A stretch of DNA of 64,000 bases from UBA7236 sp044227505. Its GTDB lineage: Bacteria > Bacteroidota > Bacteroidia > Chitinophagales > BACL12. Shown piece by piece: positions 51,411 through 60,679 of this stretch; within the stretch, counting starts at the first letter, position 1; each line of letters starts with the position of its first letter. Below the pieces are notes generated by a model. It was not told the origin of the DNA, ran no database searches, and saw nothing but the letters and a program-made list of their open reading frames with translations. The stretch is taken from positions 1 to 64,000 of the forward strand of contig JBGAWP010000009.1 of NCBI GenBank assembly GCA_044227505.1, given 5' to 3'. A program made the translations under genes and the position numbers.

Positions 51411-52544
51411 CTAGGTGGTAGCTAAATTACCAATAAGATCACATATCCTGGAAAGGTCGTCAGTGTGCAGAGAGGAGCCGGATGGGAGGCATAAACCGGA
51501 GTTAAAAATGGCCGCTGAATTGCCATTTGGAAAGGAAGGGTAATTCGCAAAAACCGGCTGGAGATGTAAAGGTTTCCATAAAGGTCGTGATTCAATATTT
51601 TCTTTCTCCAGTAAAGAAATAATTTCAATATTATTCATTCCCGAGATCTCAGGATCAACGGTAATTGTTGTAAGCCATCTGTTGCTGAAATTATTTTTTG
51701 TTTCAGGTAAAAATTGAATACCGGGAATTGAGGATAGCATTTTATTATAAAGCTCAAAATTCTTTCTGCGTTGAAGTATACGAGTTTGTAATACTTCCAT
51801 TTGTCCGCATCCTATAGCAGCACAAATATTACTCATTCTATAATTATATCCAATTTCAGAATGCTGATAGTGCAATGCTTTGTCGCGCGATTGGGTTGCC
51901 AGAAAACGCGCCTTTTCAATTGCAATTTTATCCTCTGAAAGAAGCGCACCTCCACCGGAGGTTGTTATTATCTTATTACCATTAAAGGATAATACCCCAA
52001 ATTTCCCAAAGGTGCCCGTTTGTTTGCCGTTGTATGTTGAACCGAGTGATTCGGCAGCATCTTCTATAACGGTGATCTGATAATCTTCGGCGATCTGCAA
52101 AAGTTCTTTCAATTTGCATGGCATACCATACAAATGCACCAGTATTATTGCCTTTGGTTTTTTATTTTTGCCAATACAAAATTCAATCGCCCTTTTTAAA
52201 AGATCTGGATCCATGTTCCATGTTTCCATTTCGCTGTCAACAAATACCGGAATTGCTTTTTGATATAAAATAGGATTTGCAGAAGCTGAAAAAGTAAATG
52301 AAGGACAGATCACATGATCACCTTCTTCTACTCCTGCTAAAATCAATGCAAGATGAATGGCAGCAGTACCGGAACTTAAAGCAGCGCAATTTGCAATACC
52401 AACATAATTTTCAATTTCGTTTTCAAATTTATCTACATATGGCCCAAGTGGTGCTATCCAATTACTTGCAAAGGCATCTTGAACATATGTTAATTCGGTA
52501 TCTGACATATGCGGAGGCGATAAATAAATTCTATTTTTTTGCAT
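51411..52544 (-). CDS. DegT/DnrJ/EryC1-family sugar aminotransferase (PglE-like)
   Basis: 377 residues. PLP-Lys191 sits in LSFNGNKIITTSGGGALLS, with the EDAAESLGS motif at 161-169 and the SGTAAIHLAL segment at 58-67. It would transfer an amino group from Glu to C4 of a UDP-4-keto-6-deoxy sugar. Its neighbours supply the preceding dehydratase and the following acetyltransferase, which fits PglE-type synthesis of UDP-4-amino-4,6-dideoxy-GlcNAc. The gap to the acetyltransferase is 58 bp. Cytoplasmic homodimer by family. Confidence 0.9.
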   Translation of the reverse strand: MQKNRIYLSPPHMSDTELTYVQDAFASNWIAPLGPYVDKFENEIENYVGIANCAALSSGTAAIHLALILAGVEEGDHVICPSFTFSASANPILYQKAIPVFVDSEMETWNMDPDLLKRAIEFCIGKNKKPKAIILVHLYGMPCKLKELLQIAEDYQITVIEDAAESLGSTYNGKQTGTFGKFGVLSFNGNKIITTSGGGALLSEDKIAIEKARFLATQSRDKALHYQHSEIGYNYRMSNICAAIGCGQMEVLQTRILQRRKNFELYNKMLSSIPGIQFLPETKNNFSNRWLTTITVDPEISGMNNIEIISLLEKENIESRPLWKPLHLQPVFANYPSFPNGNSAAIFNSGLCLPSGSSLHTDDLSRICDLIGNLATT

Positions 52545-52602
52545 GAATTATTGTATTTCTAAAGTGTATGGAAGTTCGATCTCCATAATCACTTGTTAAT
52601 AT

Positions 52603-53274
52603 TTATAAATATTTATCACCGGCATTTCGCATTTTAATTGTTTCGGCCGGTAAACCATACATAACAGTATTATCGGGACAATCATTTAATAATAAAGCAC
52701 CTGCACCTATTAATGCGTGATCGCCGATTTTTATTCCGTGCGTTACAGTTGCCCCAATTGATATTGCTGTGAAATCGCCCACTGTTACATTTCCTCCTAA
52801 TGTTACTCCCGGTGCAATGCTTGAAAATTTTCCAATATAACAATCATGATCTAAACTGGAACTCGTGTTAATTATAGTAAAATCACTTATTTCTGAATAA
52901 GGATTAATTACAGCACCGGCCATAATTGCAACTCCATTTCCTATTAAAACATTTTTCCCGATCAAAACAGATGGGTGAATTGCAGAAATATAGTCCAAAT
53001 CCGGAATTAGTTTTTCAAGTTTGTCTTTCATTTGTTTTCGGACCCAATTATCTCCAATTGCAATAAACAATTTGCAACCCTGATTTTTATCTAAAATCTC
53101 CGGCAAATTTTCTTCCTTGCCAAGAATCGGGTATCCTGCATTTATGGATCCTGCTTGTTTATAACTGTCTATAAACCCAATAATATTTTTGTTTCCCTCT
53201 TTTTCAAAAATATCAATTATTACCTTAGCATGATCGGAAGCGCCAACAATCAGTATTGTTTGTTTATCCTTCAT
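52603..53274 (-). CDS. Sugar O/N-acetyltransferase, NeuD/PglD family
   Basis: 223 residues. An N-terminal Rossmann-like domain (ILIVGASDHAKVIIDIF, about 7-23) is followed by a left-handed beta-helix of hexapeptide repeats (about 100-205: VLIGKNVLIGNGVAIMAGAV, IGKFSSIAPGVTLGG). His143 in SSSLDHDC is at the expected catalytic-base position. It would acetylate the 4-amino sugar made by the aminotransferase, using acetyl-CoA. Trimeric by family. 154 bp separate it from the sugar transferase upstream in the operon. No promoter matching the consensus was found there. Confidence 0.9.
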   Translation of the reverse strand: MKDKQTILIVGASDHAKVIIDIFEKEGNKNIIGFIDSYKQAGSINAGYPILGKEENLPEILDKNQGCKLFIAIGDNWVRKQMKDKLEKLIPDLDYISAIHPSVLIGKNVLIGNGVAIMAGAVINPYSEISDFTIINTSSSLDHDCYIGKFSSIAPGVTLGGNVTVGDFTAISIGATVTHGIKIGDHALIGAGALLLNDCPDNTVMYGLPAETIKMRNAGDKYL

Positions 53275-53428
53275 AAATTGAATTTAAATAATTCTCCCGA
53301 ATTATGGTCAGTTTTTTGTTCATTGCGGGGTTGTATTTGAACGGTAAATATAACAAACAGTAAAAACTTTTTAAATGAGGTTGGATGAGTATTTGCCTTT
53401 GGAGGAAAATCTAACCATACTAAACAAT

Positions 53429-54040
53429 TTAACCGTTAATTTTTTTCCTTTCTTCATCCAGATCAGGCATCGAGGAGCGGGGATCTATCTGAATATTTTT
53501 TGAAACAAAAATTTGGGGTATTGTTTTTAAAAATATAACAATGTCCGATTTTAAAGATAAATTCTTTACATACAAACAATCAAATTTTAATCTTTCATCC
53601 CAGGAGGCATTGTTGCGCCCATTAATTTGTGCTAATCCCGTAATACCGGGACGAACATGATGTCTTATTTTTTCATGTTCATAATAATAAGGGAGATACT
53701 TTATTAAAAGTGGTCTTGGACCTATCAAACTCATATCGCCTTTCAGGATATTAATCAATTGTGGTAATTCATCTAAAGAGGTGCGCCTTAAAAAGCGACC
53801 CACTGCGGTAAGTCTGCTGGTGTCACTTACATTGATATTATTCAGCGGTTTCATAGTGGTGAATTTATAAATAGTAAAAATTCGTTCGCCCTTCCCGACT
53901 CTTTGTTGTGCGAAAATAATTTTGCCTTTAAAGGATAATAAACACAAAATAGAAACTATAATAAAAACAGGGGATAATAATAGTATCAAAAACAAGGAAA
54001 ACAAAATATCTATCAGCCGTTTAAAAAATTTAATGTACAT
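53429..54040 (-). CDS. Initiating phosphoglycosyltransferase (PglC-like bacterial sugar transferase)
   Basis: 203 residues, the short monotopic type. It has one N-terminal re-entrant helix (about 8-34), KFTTM (59-63), and the catalytic Asp90-Glu91 in RRTSLDELPQL, then GDMSLIGPRPL and RPGITGLAQINGRN. It moves phospho-sugar from a UDP-sugar to undecaprenyl phosphate and starts repeat-unit assembly. The size matches PglC (about 200) rather than WbaP/WcaJ (about 460), which fits a diacetamido-trideoxy sugar substrate. It overlaps the upstream glycosyltransferase gene by 11 bp. C-terminal extension of about 20 charged residues. Confidence 0.92.
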   Translation of the reverse strand: MYIKFFKRLIDILFSLFLILLLSPVFIIVSILCLLSFKGKIIFAQQRVGKGERIFTIYKFTTMKPLNNINVSDTSRLTAVGRFLRRTSLDELPQLINILKGDMSLIGPRPLLIKYLPYYYEHEKIRHHVRPGITGLAQINGRNNASWDERLKFDCLYVKNLSLKSDIVIFLKTIPQIFVSKNIQIDPRSSMPDLDEERKKING

Positions 54041-55325
54041 CTGATGTTGTTGAATTTTCAGAATTTACTGCAGGCTTTGAAGTGTGTTTTTGCAATAATT
54101 GTTCAATTAATTCTAAATAAGATAGTGAGAGTTTATTCCTGTCAAAGTATTTTTTCGCATAGAGGTAACCGCTTTCACCCTGACTTGTTATTAATGCTTT
54201 GTTTTGCAGATAATATTTTACCTTGGCAGCAAAGTCGATTGGATCTTCCGGAGTCACGAAAATTCCAGCGCCTGATAATTCTATTAATTCTTTGGAAATA
54301 CCATCAATTGCCATCAATATCGGTTTTTTGCATGCCATATAATCGAAGGTTTTGTTAGAATAAACGGTTTTGAAAATTTCAATTTTTTTCAATACGGAAA
54401 TGCCGATATCTGATGCTAATATATACTTTAAAGCGTCTTCCTTGGCTACAGAATCAAAAAATAGTATATTTTTAAGTAGCCTCTCTTTTGCAGCTTGTAT
54501 AAGCATATTTTTTTGCATCCCATCACCTATAAGTATAAAAACCACGGGTTCTTCTATTAATAATTCTGCAGCCTCTATTAATTGAATAAGGTGATTGGCG
54601 AAACCATGTGCGCCAACATAACAAAGTACAAGTTTGTCCTCAACACCTAATTTTTTTCTAAACTCTGTTCTGTTAAAATTTGCGTGTAATTTATCAGCAA
54701 TATCAAAATCTGCTGCATTGGGAATGCAGATGATTTTTTCGGCGGGGATATTTTTTTGTTTTACAAGTACTTCCTTCATTGCCGGTGTTACAACATTTAT
54801 CAATTTAGCTTTATTATAAATAGTCCGTTCCAGCCGATAAGAAAGGTTTATCATAAATTTATTTTTTATGATCCCGGTTTCAATTGCCGACTCAGGCCAA
54901 ATGTCGCGAACTTCGAATAACATTGGAATGCGTTTAAAAAAGTGTAATACCAAGGCTATGAACCCTACAGAGAGTGGAGGTGAACTCACGATAATAAGAT
55001 CATATTTTTCCCGTGCTTTAAATAAACCTCCAAAAATTCCTGAGAAAACAAATGAAAAATAAGCACGCAAACGTCCTCTGAAATTATTATTATAAGAATC
55101 AGATACGTGGGTTCTGATTACTTTTATATTCTCTGAAAATGCATCTTCAAACACGTATTTTTTGTTGTATTTCGGATTGCGAATACCCTTTGTATAATGT
55201 GTCATTCCGGCTACAACAGTAATTTTATGTCCTTCTTTTGCCCATATTCTCGCCATTTCGTTCCAGCGTAATCCACCTGGGTCATCTTTTTCCTGAAAAT
55301 ATTGATGTATGAGCAGAATATGCAT
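54030..55325 (-). CDS. Glycosyltransferase family 4 (WbuB-like)
   Basis: 431 residues, GT-B fold. MHILLIHQYFQEKDDPGGLRW at the start and RPHILFEVRDIWPES-like text (FEVRDIWPESAIETG, about 138-152) are typical of WbuB-like transferases; LCYVGAHGFANHLIQLIEAA begins the nucleotide-sugar domain. The usual EX7E region is less regular (LKKIEIFKTVYSNKTFDYMA). It probably adds the second sugar of the repeat unit to the lipid-linked first sugar. It ends within the sugar-transferase gene (11-bp overlap) and starts 1 bp after the lyase gene stop. Donor unknown. Confidence 0.88.
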   Translation of the reverse strand: MHILLIHQYFQEKDDPGGLRWNEMARIWAKEGHKITVVAGMTHYTKGIRNPKYNKKYVFEDAFSENIKVIRTHVSDSYNNNFRGRLRAYFSFVFSGIFGGLFKAREKYDLIIVSSPPLSVGFIALVLHFFKRIPMLFEVRDIWPESAIETGIIKNKFMINLSYRLERTIYNKAKLINVVTPAMKEVLVKQKNIPAEKIICIPNAADFDIADKLHANFNRTEFRKKLGVEDKLVLCYVGAHGFANHLIQLIEAAELLIEEPVVFILIGDGMQKNMLIQAAKERLLKNILFFDSVAKEDALKYILASDIGISVLKKIEIFKTVYSNKTFDYMACKKPILMAIDGISKELIELSGAGIFVTPEDPIDFAAKVKYYLQNKALITSQGESGYLYAKKYFDRNKLSLSYLELIEQLLQKHTSKPAVNSENSTTSDVH

Positions 55326-55326
55326 T

Positions 55327-57219
55327 TTATTTTTTTGTGATAATTGTTTTCAGCGACCTGGTTGGTGTAGAAAATTGTAATTGTGTTGAGTTTGTTTTAA
55401 TGCCATAATCAGTTGATGTATAACTTTCTACAAACAAAGATTCTACAGGAATTTTATTTTCGTCAACCACGTCAATATTAAAATTAGATAAAAAAGAGTC
55501 TGAAATGTTCCATAATTGCGTCCAATACCTTTGAGAGGAGTTTTTTAAAGTATCGGTAATTTCCCATTCTGCTTTTCCTTTCCGTTTAATCACTTGTCTT
55601 GTAATTACATCTTCAATCCCTGCAGAAGGATAAATTTTTATTTGCGCTGTAAAAATAAAACTATCTGATTCAAATTTTACATTTCCGTTAATTTTCTTTG
55701 GCCAGTTGTAAAAAATAAACCTGGCTCCTTTTTTCATAATATCTTTCCCTTGGTATAATATAGTATTGTGCGATCTGCTACCGAAAAAGAAATTCCGCTC
55801 CTGATCTGAGGTATTATACATATATGTTCCGCTGTCGTGAAGTATGTTTTCTCCATTATGCCAGACATCAAGATGCAACATGTCGGCCTGTGCGGGGCGG
55901 TTTTTAAGTTTTGGACACCACAAAAATGTCATTGCATTTTCTTCAAGAGCAACATAATAACCTTCTTCATTAAAATTTTTGCATTCCGATTGGATGGCAT
56001 TTTGTTTAATCTCTAAATTATTAAGATTAAACCAAAATATATCTTCGTAAATATGTTCAATGATATTGTAATTTAATGCAGCAGCCAAAGCCTGTATTTG
56101 CGGATAATAATTTAGATAGGGTTCACTATTTAGTGGGAAAAAAAGTGAGCCGTCGTTGTTGCCAAAATTTGGTAATTCACCAGTTTTTTTATTCCCAATA
56201 AAACTCAACATAAAATCAACTGATTTTGTTAACCTTTGTTTGACGTTATTTTCAACATTGATGTTATTTAGTGTGCATAGTTGCAAAAACCAGGTGCTTA
56301 ATTGCATTGCCACACGTTGATAATTAAAGGAATGTTGGATGTAGGCTCCATCAGTATCAAATTGAAAAATAATTTCTTTTGAAAAAATTGAATGCCCTTT
56401 TTTTATCCATGATTCTGATTCTTTAAATTGCGGGAATATTAAACCAACGGTAAATAAAGCGAGAGATTCGCTGAGAAGATGGTTATTCCTAACAAAGTTT
56501 TTTGAAAAATACAATTCGTTATCAATGTGTTTAGTCTGTTGATAAATACTGTTTGTAATAATATCTCTATAATAAGTATTTAAGGTGGTTGATTCGGAAT
56601 AATAATGTAATGCATAGATCCAGTTCAGAAGTCTTATTGCGATCTCCTGACTGGATATATAATTTGGCCCCTGACCATATGGATTAGAAATAATCCAGTT
56701 TTCAATTTCTGCAAATACAAATTGTGAAGAATCTTTTGTGAAGTGATGATCGTATCTTATAATATCGTATATATAACAAAATCGGGAAAGTTCCCATACG
56801 AATTTTATATCACCATGTTTAGATGAAAAATCGTTTAATTTACTCCAATGTGTATCTGCTGAATAGATATACCCTGAATTGGGATTAAAATGCCACTTGT
56901 TTGTGGCATTTGCTATAAATTGTGAAGTTTGAAAATAGGGATATATACCTCCAAAAATTTGTTCAGCTGTTATTTTAATCAAATGATCATTTGTTTTAGG
57001 AGCTGCAATATTATTTTTACCGGATATGAAAAAGGTTGCTTTAGTCCTCAAAGAAATTGCATGTGTTGTTTTTTCTGCTTCAAATGTTGAAATATTTATA
57101 CCAGATTGTTTAAGATGTATTTTCTTTTTTAATGTATAAATAAGGCGTTTAATAAAATAACCTAAGCCATATTTATTTACCAGCCATACCTTATTTCTTA
57201 TATTTTCAATAAAAATCAA
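55327..57219 (-). CDS. Heparinase II/III family protein
   Basis: 630 residues. The N-terminal half (about 90-340) is an alpha-toroid (ISSQEIAIRLLNWIYALHYY, NNHLLSESLALF), and the C-terminal half (about 400-600) is the Heparinase_II_III beta-domain (LHLDVWHNGENILHDSGTYM, RNFFFGSRSHNTILY). No signal peptide is evident, so the protein may stay inside or be exported by another route. Proteins of this kind occur in many capsule operons, where they may trim or cleave the polymer. It overlaps the polymerase gene by 4 bp. Confidence 0.87.
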   Translation of the reverse strand: MIFIENIRNKVWLVNKYGLGYFIKRLIYTLKKKIHLKQSGINISTFEAEKTTHAISLRTKATFFISGKNNIAAPKTNDHLIKITAEQIFGGIYPYFQTSQFIANATNKWHFNPNSGYIYSADTHWSKLNDFSSKHGDIKFVWELSRFCYIYDIIRYDHHFTKDSSQFVFAEIENWIISNPYGQGPNYISSQEIAIRLLNWIYALHYYSESTTLNTYYRDIITNSIYQQTKHIDNELYFSKNFVRNNHLLSESLALFTVGLIFPQFKESESWIKKGHSIFSKEIIFQFDTDGAYIQHSFNYQRVAMQLSTWFLQLCTLNNINVENNVKQRLTKSVDFMLSFIGNKKTGELPNFGNNDGSLFFPLNSEPYLNYYPQIQALAAALNYNIIEHIYEDIFWFNLNNLEIKQNAIQSECKNFNEEGYYVALEENAMTFLWCPKLKNRPAQADMLHLDVWHNGENILHDSGTYMYNTSDQERNFFFGSRSHNTILYQGKDIMKKGARFIFYNWPKKINGNVKFESDSFIFTAQIKIYPSAGIEDVITRQVIKRKGKAEWEITDTLKNSSQRYWTQLWNISDSFLSNFNIDVVDENKIPVESLFVESYTSTDYGIKTNSTQLQFSTPTRSLKTIITKK

Positions 57220-58469
57220 TACTTATTCGGGTTTGGAGGAATGTTTGATATTTTTATATTCTTCAAGTTCCATTCTCTGGACTGAATATGTGAAAAATTT
57301 GACGACGCATTGTTAATGTTTGTTTTCGGCCTTATTTTACTTTTTGAAATTATAATTACCGTTAACAATATTGGAAACAATAGTTGACCGGGACCGAAAC
57401 AATCTTCAGATACGGAAATTACAAGAAAAGGAATATAACTTATTAAATGATTATTGCGGTACAGGTATTTCAATCCTAAAAATATTTTTCTAAAGAATAT
57501 GAAGGATAGAACGCCAAAATTTAAAAAGATGGTGATATAGGTGTTATGTGTCCCGAACCCTTGTGTTTCAAAAAATTTATTGAGACTCACCTGTGTATTT
57601 TCGTATCCTGAGCCGCCGGGATATAAAGATTGTGGAAAGTCTTCTGGAATATGGCGAAGAAAGGCAATATTGAGATTACCCCTGAATGAATCGTCAGATA
57701 CACCCATTTCGTGCAATTTTGCCCTGCGGGTAAGAGAAAGGTCTTCGGATTTACTTAAAATAAAAAGAGCAAATACTATCGAAAGAAATGACCAGTAAAT
57801 TTTGTATTTGATATCTGATTTTATAATTGTAATAATAATAAAAATTGATACGCCAATAATGGAAGACCTTGATCCGGAGCCAATGACTAAAATAATTAAA
57901 ATTGCCCCTAATAAAATGAAAAATATTCGTTTTAGACTTTCTTTTTTAGACCAATAAAATATCATCGGAATGCTGCAGGCGGCCGACCATCCAATGGTTC
58001 TGGATTTCAAGCCCATTCGTTCTAAATTTGGATTTGTGTAAAAGTCAAGTGAGATATACTGTGGATTTAACAGCAGTGGTAACAAATATACAAGTAATGG
58101 AACTGCACAAAACATATACATTTGTTTTAATACGGTTTCTTGATCAGGATACTTTATACATAAATGTTTCCAATAAATGTATATTACATTGAAATAAAGC
58201 AGGAAGCCTAAAGCATCTGATACATGTTCGTTAACATATGGGCTAAAAAACGCCGTTAGAATATACGTATAAAGCAGTAAAGTGTTAAACTGGATAACAT
58301 TCTTATCCAGATGTTTGTAAAAAAGCAATATTAAAAGAAACCCGAATCCTGCTCTTTCATAGTCCAAAGTAATACTGAATAATATTGCAGTAGTATACGA
58401 TAGCGTATGCAATATTGCAAAAATATAAAACAGGATTTCAAAATATGTCTTATTCGATTTATATACCAT
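57216..58469 (-). CDS. O-antigen/capsule polymerase (Wzy-like)
   Basis: 417 residues from ATG 58469; a TTG at 58490 adds seven residues and is less likely. About 10-11 hydrophobic helices with a short loop carrying RRAKLHEMGVSDDSFRGNLN and PEDFPQSLYPGGSGYENTQ, then FGTHNTYITIFLNFGVLSF. This is the polytopic pattern of Wzy polymerases, which are poorly conserved in sequence. It would join repeat units in the periplasm. The 5' end overlaps the glycosyltransferase gene by 11 bp, and the 3' end overlaps the lyase gene by 4 bp. Confidence 0.82.
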   Translation of the reverse strand: MVYKSNKTYFEILFYIFAILHTLSYTTAILFSITLDYERAGFGFLLILLFYKHLDKNVIQFNTLLLYTYILTAFFSPYVNEHVSDALGFLLYFNVIYIYWKHLCIKYPDQETVLKQMYMFCAVPLLVYLLPLLLNPQYISLDFYTNPNLERMGLKSRTIGWSAACSIPMIFYWSKKESLKRIFFILLGAILIILVIGSGSRSSIIGVSIFIIITIIKSDIKYKIYWSFLSIVFALFILSKSEDLSLTRRAKLHEMGVSDDSFRGNLNIAFLRHIPEDFPQSLYPGGSGYENTQVSLNKFFETQGFGTHNTYITIFLNFGVLSFIFFRKIFLGLKYLYRNNHLISYIPFLVISVSEDCFGPGQLLFPILLTVIIISKSKIRPKTNINNASSNFSHIQSREWNLKNIKISNIPPNPNKY

Positions 58470-59562
58470 AGGCTTGGTATAATTTAGCAATCATTTGTTC
58501 AACAGAAAACCTGTTTATAGTATTTTGCCTTTTAGCGAGGAATACCTGCTGGTACTGCATATATTCCAGTAAAAGTAAATTGATATTCTCCGCGAGGTAT
58601 TTGGGAGTCAAGTTATTATGATCTGAACAAATAGAAGGATATCCAACTAACACTTCTTTTAAACCTCCTTCGCCACTAGTTATAACCGGAATTCCTTGCG
58701 CTAAGGCTTCAATAACTGACACTCCAAGTGCCTCAGCGCGAGCCGGAATAACTAAAATGTCGCAATTTTTCATCAAGTCAAATAATACTGGTTGATTTAA
58801 AGCCCCCATTATTTTAATTTGAATGGTATCAGGTAGTTGTGAAATTCGGGCTTTTAACTTAGCATCAATTTTTGACGGGCCAGCTACATAAATTGTATGT
58901 ATTTCCGGTAAATGATGCGCCGCCTCTATTAAAAGGTCCAGCCCTTTTAAATAATAATTGTTCCCTACAAATAACAATGTGCCATTTTTATTATAATTAC
59001 TCCGTCCTGTAATTTTAGAAGGATCTATACTTTTGTAAATCACTAAACATCTGTCTTGATCGAGTTTGTATTTATCTAATAAAAAATTTCTTGTGAAATT
59101 ACTATTAAAAATTATGATGTCAGCTTTGTTTATGGAACGAGATTCTGTAAAATTTCTTAAAAAATGACGTATAGAGCCTTTTAGGTTTATTTGATGTAAA
59201 TCAGAAGAGGCAGTGTAATAATCATTAACTTGGGTAATGGTTTTATCGCCAATTTTACCAAAGTATAGATATGGAAAAGTATTATTGAAGTGAATAATAA
59301 TGCGATTTTCCGGATAATTATTGATTACTTTTTTTGCTTTTTTCCATAACCTATAGTAAACGAAAGATTTGATATAGGTTTTTTTTACAGTTATAATATT
59401 TTGATCGGGATATTTACAATCGGAGGTTATGATCTTGAATTTGATCCCATCCTGTTTATAGAATTTATGTAAAAGGCGGGCAAATGTAGCAGGCCCTGAT
59501 TTTGGATTATCAAATACACTTGTGATGAATATTATTAAAGGTGGTTTGGAGGAATGGCTCAT
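58459..59562 (-). CDS. Glycosyltransferase family 4
   Basis: 367 residues. It opens PPLIIFITSVFDNPKSGPAT (glycine-rich acceptor loop), continues NKNGTLLFVGNNYYLKGLDL (about 193-212) and has the GT4 EX7E motif in EALGVSVIEALAQGIPVITS (about 284-303). Cytoplasmic, adding a sugar to the lipid-linked repeat unit. It is one of three clear GT4 enzymes in the operon; order of addition cannot be inferred. 20 bp from the next transferase gene upstream. Confidence 0.9.
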   Translation of the reverse strand: MSHSSKPPLIIFITSVFDNPKSGPATFARLLHKFYKQDGIKFKIITSDCKYPDQNIITVKKTYIKSFVYYRLWKKAKKVINNYPENRIIIHFNNTFPYLYFGKIGDKTITQVNDYYTASSDLHQINLKGSIRHFLRNFTESRSINKADIIIFNSNFTRNFLLDKYKLDQDRCLVIYKSIDPSKITGRSNYNKNGTLLFVGNNYYLKGLDLLIEAAHHLPEIHTIYVAGPSKIDAKLKARISQLPDTIQIKIMGALNQPVLFDLMKNCDILVIPARAEALGVSVIEALAQGIPVITSGEGGLKEVLVGYPSICSDHNNLTPKYLAENINLLLLEYMQYQQVFLAKRQNTINRFSVEQMIAKLYQAYGI

Positions 59563-59582
59563 TGATATCTTTTGAAACTTGA

Positions 59583-60668
59583 TCAGGAGTGCGATAAAGG
59601 CGCCTCATTTTTGTTCCGGTGTTTTAAAAAGAGAGGACCGAAATCAGCCCACGAATATTCTTTTAATTGTTTAAAATTACTTTCCCCATATACTCGAAGT
59701 GTTTCGAGGGGTGTTGATAGTGCTTTTTCAATTATTTGTTCAAAATTAGTAGGTGTAAACAATAGATCTTTTTGAAATTTTAACCTGTCGTTGATTACGT
59801 TGGATACCGGAGCTACAATTGCTTTTCTAAATCCCATCGCCATTACAACAGATCCGGAGTTTTCTATTTCAAGAAAAGGCAGTATGACGATATCGGCGGC
59901 ATTGTAATAATACTGTAGTTCATCTTTGGCAATGAATTTATTCAAATAATGAATTCTTTCATCTTGGATAGCTGTAATTTCATTATTTAGTTGCATGTCC
60001 ATACATTTACCTGCAATTAAAATATACAGATTGGGATCGTTAATTTCCTTAATTTTATATAAATATTCAGGAATGCCTTTATACCGTTTAATTGAACCAA
60101 GTGTTAATATAACCTTAACATTTTCTGGAATTTTTAATGTTTTTCTTGATTCATCGGCAGATATTTTATTTGGATAAAATTCTGTATAATCACCCATTCC
60201 AATGAAGTGCACTTTTGTTTTATTTATGCGAAATTTAGCACAGTAATGTTCAACACTTGCAGGTGAGGTTACCCGTATGAAATTTACAAGATGTCCAAAG
60301 GATTTCAACACAAAAAATTTTAATTTACTGTTTTTCCTTTTATGAGGCATCATATTGTGAATTGTGCATGCAAGTTTGATTCTCAAAATATATTTACATA
60401 TTAATATTTGAAAATAAAATAATGGTAAATTGATGTATGTAAGTAAAATATTTCTTCTAATATAATAAGATTCAATCCAATCAAAATGGATATAATCTGG
60501 TTTATAGCGTAATGCAGAACGAATTATACCCAGAAATCGGTCATTAATGCCTGTAAATGCCTCAATTTCCGGTGTCCTGTTTAATCCTTCTATCATCAAC
60601 AATTGTGTCGGATCTGCTTCGCCTGCTACGGGTAAACATACGATCACAATTTTTTTAATATTATCCAT
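59583..60668 (-). CDS. Glycosyltransferase family 4
   Basis: 361 residues. GT-B fold with VILTLGSIKRYKGIPEYLYK (about 187-206) and a nucleotide-sugar site around LPFLEIENSGSVVMAMGFRK (about 275-294), where the EX7E element is E-N-S-G-S-V-V-M with the second acid less certain. Tyr- and Lys-rich N-terminal half (RYKPDYIHFDWIESYY) suggests membrane association. Role as for its neighbours. 11 bp separate it from the hypothetical glycan protein upstream. Confidence 0.85.
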   Translation of the reverse strand: MDNIKKIVIVCLPVAGEADPTQLLMIEGLNRTPEIEAFTGINDRFLGIIRSALRYKPDYIHFDWIESYYIRRNILLTYINLPLFYFQILICKYILRIKLACTIHNMMPHKRKNSKLKFFVLKSFGHLVNFIRVTSPASVEHYCAKFRINKTKVHFIGMGDYTEFYPNKISADESRKTLKIPENVKVILTLGSIKRYKGIPEYLYKIKEINDPNLYILIAGKCMDMQLNNEITAIQDERIHYLNKFIAKDELQYYYNAADIVILPFLEIENSGSVVMAMGFRKAIVAPVSNVINDRLKFQKDLLFTPTNFEQIIEKALSTPLETLRVYGESNFKQLKEYSWADFGPLFLKHRNKNEAPLSHS

Positions 60669-60679
60669 TTGCAGATCAG

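Noticed and set aside
54044..54358. 104-codon plus-strand open frame
   Set aside because: Antisense to the WbuB-like glycosyltransferase over its whole length, no promoter, no recognisable domain.
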